This document shows positions 61,901-64,000 of a DNA stretch of 64,000 nucleotides, in pieces; position 1 is the stretch's first letter; each line of letters starts with the position of its first letter. The stretch is from Paenibacillus cellulosilyticus (GTDB lineage Bacteria > Bacillota > Bacilli > Paenibacillales > Paenibacillaceae). The notes under the pieces are model-generated. The model searched no databases. It worked only from the letters and a program-made list of their open reading frames with translations, and was not told the origin of the DNA. A program made the position numbers and the translations under genes. The stretch spans positions 98,319 through 162,318 of the forward strand of contig NZ_QGTQ01000007.1 in the NCBI RefSeq assembly GCF_003182255.1. The letters run 5' to 3'.

Positions 61901-64000
61901 CGGCAGCATCTTCGGATGAAGGCGCAGCAACGGTATTGGTGAGTGGAGCATCCGTGGTCATTACGCCGGTAGCAGCGGGAACATCGGCCATTACGGTAAC
62001 AGCTGATGATGGCAATGGCGGTACGATCTCAACGACGTTTAACGTGACGATCACGGCAGCGCCACCGGCACCTTCGTTGAACCATGCCCCAACGGTAGCG
62101 GGTTCTATTGCTGATATAACGGCAGGAGAGCTGGATGGGGATCAGACGGCAAGCCTGACGGGTGTGTTTGCAGACGCGGACGGCGACGCCTTAACGATTA
62201 CGGCAGCATCGTCGGATGAAGGTGCAGCGACGGTATTGGTGAGCGGAGCATCCGTGGTCATTACGCCGATAGCAGCGGGCACGTCGACCATTACGGTAAC
62301 AGCAGACGATAGCAATGGCGGTACGATCTCAACGACGTTTGATGTTACGATCACGGCAGCGCCACCGGCACCTTCGTTGAACTATGCTCCAACAGTGGTA
62401 AGTACGATTGCCGACATAACGGCAGGAGAGCTGGATGGGGATCAGACGGCAAGCCTGGCAGGCGTGTTTGCAGACGCGGACGGCGACGCTTTAGCGATTA
62501 CGGCAGCATCTTCGGATGAAGGCGCAGCAACGGTATTGGTGAGCGGAACGACGTTGAGCGTTACGCCAGTAGCAGCGGGAACATCAACGATCACGGTAAC
62601 GGCGGACGATGGTAATGGCGGTACGGTGTCAACGACGTTTGACGTGACGATCACGGCAGCACCACCGGCACCTTCGTTGAACCATGCCCCAACGGTAGTA
62701 GGTACTATTGCTAATATAACGGCAGGAGAGCTGGATGGAGATCAGACGGCAAGCCTGACGGGTATGTTTGCAGACGCGGACGGCGACGCCTTAACGATCA
62801 CGGCAGCATCTTCGGATGAAGGCGCAGCAACGGTATTGGTGAGCGGAACGACGTTGAGCGTTACGCCAGTAGCAGCGGGAACGTCGACTATTACGGTTAC
62901 GGCGGACGATGGCAATGGTGGTACGGTGTCAACGACGTTTGACGTGACGATCACGGCAGCACCTCCAACACCTTCGTTGAACCATGCCCCAACGGTAGTA
63001 GGTTCTATTGCCGATATAACGGCAGGAGAGCTGGATGGGGATCAAACGGCAAGCCTGGCAGGTGTGTTTGCAGACGCGGACGGCGATGCCTTAACGATCA
63101 CGGCAGCATCGTCGGATGAAGGCGCAGCGACGGTATCGGTGAGCGGAGCATCCGTGGTCATTACGCCAGTAGCAGCGGGAACATCAACGATCACGGTAAC
63201 GGCGGACGATGGCAATGGTGGTACGGTGTCAACGACGTTTGACGTGACAATTACTGCACTGAACCATGCCCCAACAGTGGTAGGCACGATTAGTGATGTA
63301 ACAGCAGGAGAGCTGGATGGAGATCAGACAGCGAGTCTGGCAGGCGTGTTTGCAGATGCGGACGGCGATGCCTTAACGATTACGGCAGCATCTTCGGATG
63401 AAGGCGCAGCAACAGTATCGGTGAGCGGAGCATCCGTGGTCATTACGCCGGTAGCAGCGGGAACGTCGACCATTACGGTAACGGCTGACGATGGCAATGG
63501 CGGCACAACCTCAACGACGTTTGACGTGACAATTACTTCGTTGAACCATGCCCCAACGGTAGTAGGTGCTATTGCTAATATAACGGCAGGAGAGCTGGAT
63601 GGAGATCAGACGGCAAGCCTGACGGGTATGTTTGCAGACGCGGACGGCGATGCCTTAACGATCACGGCAGCATCGTCGGATGAAGGTGCAGCGACGGTAT
63701 CGGTGAGCGGAGCATCCGTGGTCATTACGCCGGTAGCAGCGGGCACGTCGACCATTACAGTAACAGCAGACGATGGTAATGGCGGCACGATCTCAACGAC
63801 GTTTGACGTGACAATTACTGCACTGAACCATGCCCCAACAGTGGTAGGCACGATTAGTGATGTAACAGCAGGAGAGCTGGATGGAGATCAGACAGCGAGT
63901 CTGGCAGGCGTGTTTGCAGATGCGGACGGCGATGCCTTAACGATTACGGCAGCATCTTCGGATGAAGGCGCAGCAACAGTATCGGTGAGCGGAGCATCGG
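58996..64000 (+). CDS. Giant S-layer-homology surface protein with tandem Ig-like repeats (partial, runs off the right edge)
   Basis: ATG at 58996 with GAGGGG upstream opens a frame that stays open to the window end (1668 codons so far). A signal peptide ends near residue 37 (GVAYA). Three SLH domains follow (about residues 50-225; FRPLDQLTRQEFAALLVRAM, FRPQDPVTREEMAAVFVRAV, FNPKAKVQRGEIVSYL), anchoring it to cell-wall polysaccharide. A region of about 200 residues with beta-helix-like character leads to the repeats from residue 429, each near 100 residues with FADADGD and VTADDGNGGT motifs, resembling cadherin-like/Ig-like adhesin modules with acidic, probably calcium-binding loops. Likely role: surface layer or adhesion. 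Confidence 0.92.
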   Translation, partial: MGKKKRLKGTVLTKQRLQHSLLAGALLAGIVPGVAYADQVSVQSQTSNASSGFTDLNGLSSNTQEAIQKAQSIGLLEGDSVGTFRPLDQLTRQEFAALLVRAMNLPLSNVPTASFSDVQDSSWSASYIDAVFRAGLMTGKGTDSFRPQDPVTREEMAAVFVRAVGGANTRGGLNRNVQDAQQVSGWAANQVEAAVRLGLIDTTDGNFNPKAKVQRGEIVSYLVDIFQSGEQTRTITSVDGDVLIIDGTPYLVIDEWKQLLGERNSQALVGAIVHFQTANRNINDLSNLEIVQDGVVLDLAGTNYVGGLRISGNGVQVNGDSIGNVSVSSGVSSVGINGNVQNLVVEGGQALQLGGDVQVNTLNIADPHARLTLGSNVTVQGIQLPVDVKLSQVIANLDQVSSQVDQVQTGIDDRNTSNGSGSTGISNVNHLPTVAGSISDVTAGEQDGVQTASLKGVFADADNNTLTYTAASSDTGVATVSVSGTTLSVTPVAAGTSTITVTANDGHGGTVSTTFVVTITAASPAPSLNHAPTVVGAIADITAGELDGDQTASLAGVFADADGDALTYTAASSVEGAATVLVSGVSVVITPIAAGTSTITVTADDGNGGTISTTFDVTITAAPPAPSLNHAPTVVGSIADITAGELDGDQTASLTGVFADADGDALTITAASSDEGAATVTVSGASVVITPVAAGTSTITVTADDGNGGTISTTFDVTITAAPPAPSLNHAPTVVSTIADITAGELDGDQTASLTSVFADADGDALTYTAASSDEDAATVLVSGTTLSVTPVAAGTSTITVTADDGNGGTVSTTFDVTITEAPPAPSSNHAPTVAGTISDVTAGELDGDQTASLAGVFADADGDSLTITAASSDEGAATVLVSGASVVITPVAAGVATITVTADDGNGGTISTTFDVTITAAPPTPSLNHAPTVAGSIADITAGELDGDQTASLAGVFADADGDDLTITAASSDEGAATVLVSGASVVITPVAAGTSAITVTADDGNGGTISTTFNVTITAAPPAPSLNHAPTVAGSIADITAGELDGDQTASLTGVFADADGDALTITAASSDEGAATVLVSGASVVITPIAAGTSTITVTADDSNGGTISTTFDVTITAAPPAPSLNYAPTVVSTIADITAGELDGDQTASLAGVFADADGDALAITAASSDEGAATVLVSGTTLSVTPVAAGTSTITVTADDGNGGTVSTTFDVTITAAPPAPSLNHAPTVVGTIANITAGELDGDQTASLTGMFADADGDALTITAASSDEGAATVLVSGTTLSVTPVAAGTSTITVTADDGNGGTVSTTFDVTITAAPPTPSLNHAPTVVGSIADITAGELDGDQTASLAGVFADADGDALTITAASSDEGAATVSVSGASVVITPVAAGTSTITVTADDGNGGTVSTTFDVTITALNHAPTVVGTISDVTAGELDGDQTASLAGVFADADGDALTITAASSDEGAATVSVSGASVVITPVAAGTSTITVTADDGNGGTTSTTFDVTITSLNHAPTVVGAIANITAGELDGDQTASLTGMFADADGDALTITAASSDEGAATVSVSGASVVITPVAAGTSTITVTADDGNGGTISTTFDVTITALNHAPTVVGTISDVTAGELDGDQTASLAGVFADADGDALTITAASSDEGAATVSVSGAS
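60280..64000 (+). repeat. Coding tandem repeat, units of 300 bp then 282 bp
   Basis: Units begin at 60280, 60580, 60880, 61180, 61480, 61780, 62080, 62380, 62680, 62980, 63262, 63544 and 63826 (last one cut by the edge). The first nine are exactly 300 bp; later ones are 282 bp because the Pro/Ala linker before NHAPTV is six residues shorter. Nucleotide identity between units is very high, so duplication is recent. Two alternative blocks (TLSVTP or SVVITP) occur in mixed order, suggesting shuffling among copies. Minus-strand open frames here are by-products of the biased codons. Confidence 0.95.

Noticed and set aside
60342..63851. Regularly spaced minus-strand open frames of 60-91 codons in the right-hand repeats
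   Set aside because: They mirror the biased codons of the plus-strand SLH protein repeats, recur with the same period, and have no ribosome binding sites.
60280..64000. Possible CRISPR array because of regular repeats
   Set aside because: Units are 282-300 bp, fully coding, with no short repeat/variable spacer structure and no cas genes.

Overview
The window reads like a stretch of a Paenibacillus-type chromosome (Bacillota). Strong AGGAGG-type ribosome binding sites, frequent GTG and TTG starts, intrinsic terminators with T-runs, lipoproteins, a copper-amine-oxidase-N-type secreted protein, a DUF4003-like protein and a giant SLH-domain surface protein all fit that group. No rRNA, tRNA, CRISPR array, transposase or integrase was seen.

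The first ~44 kb is dominated by secondary-metabolism-type genes. (1) 1-16.4 kb: a visibly AT-rich block of divergent operons with two stand-alone acyl carrier proteins, an FkbH-like HAD protein, five BtrH/C39-like proteins (four clearly one family), an MGT-type glycosyltransferase, two half-size ABC exporters, a class III aminotransferase, a peroxiredoxin, M29 and M3 peptidases and a 57-residue peptide. No modular PKS or NRPS is present. (2) 16.5-20.8 kb: a six-gene operon with an AraC regulator, APH-like kinase, HAD phosphatase, nucleotidyltransferase, glycosyltransferase and the phosphopantetheinyl transferase AcpS that could activate the ACPs. (3) 20.9-27.4 kb: an unknown beta-rich protein, an FAD oxidoreductase, an SRPBCC-PDZ fusion, a cupin, a GroES/GroEL pair without a CIRCE element, a Cys-rich small ORF and a GT2 glycosyltransferase. 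(4) 27.5-28.9 kb, minus strand: two small unknown genes and an S24-type autocleaving repressor. (5) 29.1-39.6 kb: the most striking part, a ten-gene tightly packed operon with an AraC regulator (paralogue of that in 2), a membrane-anchored helical protein, KS, a KS-like protein lacking the catalytic Cys, a second KS, ketoreductase, ACP, then a DUF1702 protein, an ASPIC/UnbV lipoprotein and an UnbU-like membrane protein (a set known from enediyne clusters), ending in a YqaJ-like protein that lacks its catalytic Glu. (6) 39.7-43.9 kb: a second SRPBCC-PDZ protein, an acyl-adenylate ligase and two PhyH-type proteins, one of which has lost its iron ligands.

From 44 kb onward the content is more ordinary: a His-rich membrane protein pair, a TetR gene with a clear promoter and operator, a polar amino-acid ABC importer, an OsmC protein, two related small proteins, a 39-residue peptide with a perfect Shine-Dalgarno, a copper-amine-oxidase-N protein, a DUF4003 protein, a cobalamin riboswitch with terminator controlling a corrinoid uptake and synthesis operon (btuF-like, cobQ, cobO, second btuF-like, cbiA), and a YgjP-type metallopeptidase. 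The window ends inside a huge SLH protein with at least 13 near-identical ~100-residue tandem repeats.

Working model (inference): the two AraC-led operons and the neighbouring tailoring genes form one large glycosylated polyketide supercluster, or two adjacent clusters. Iterative type II KS proteins build a chain on the ACP; the DUF1702/UnbV/UnbU set, SRPBCC-PDZ proteins, flavoenzyme and PhyH proteins modify it. The AT-rich left block would make and transfer a separate ACP-bound acyl unit.
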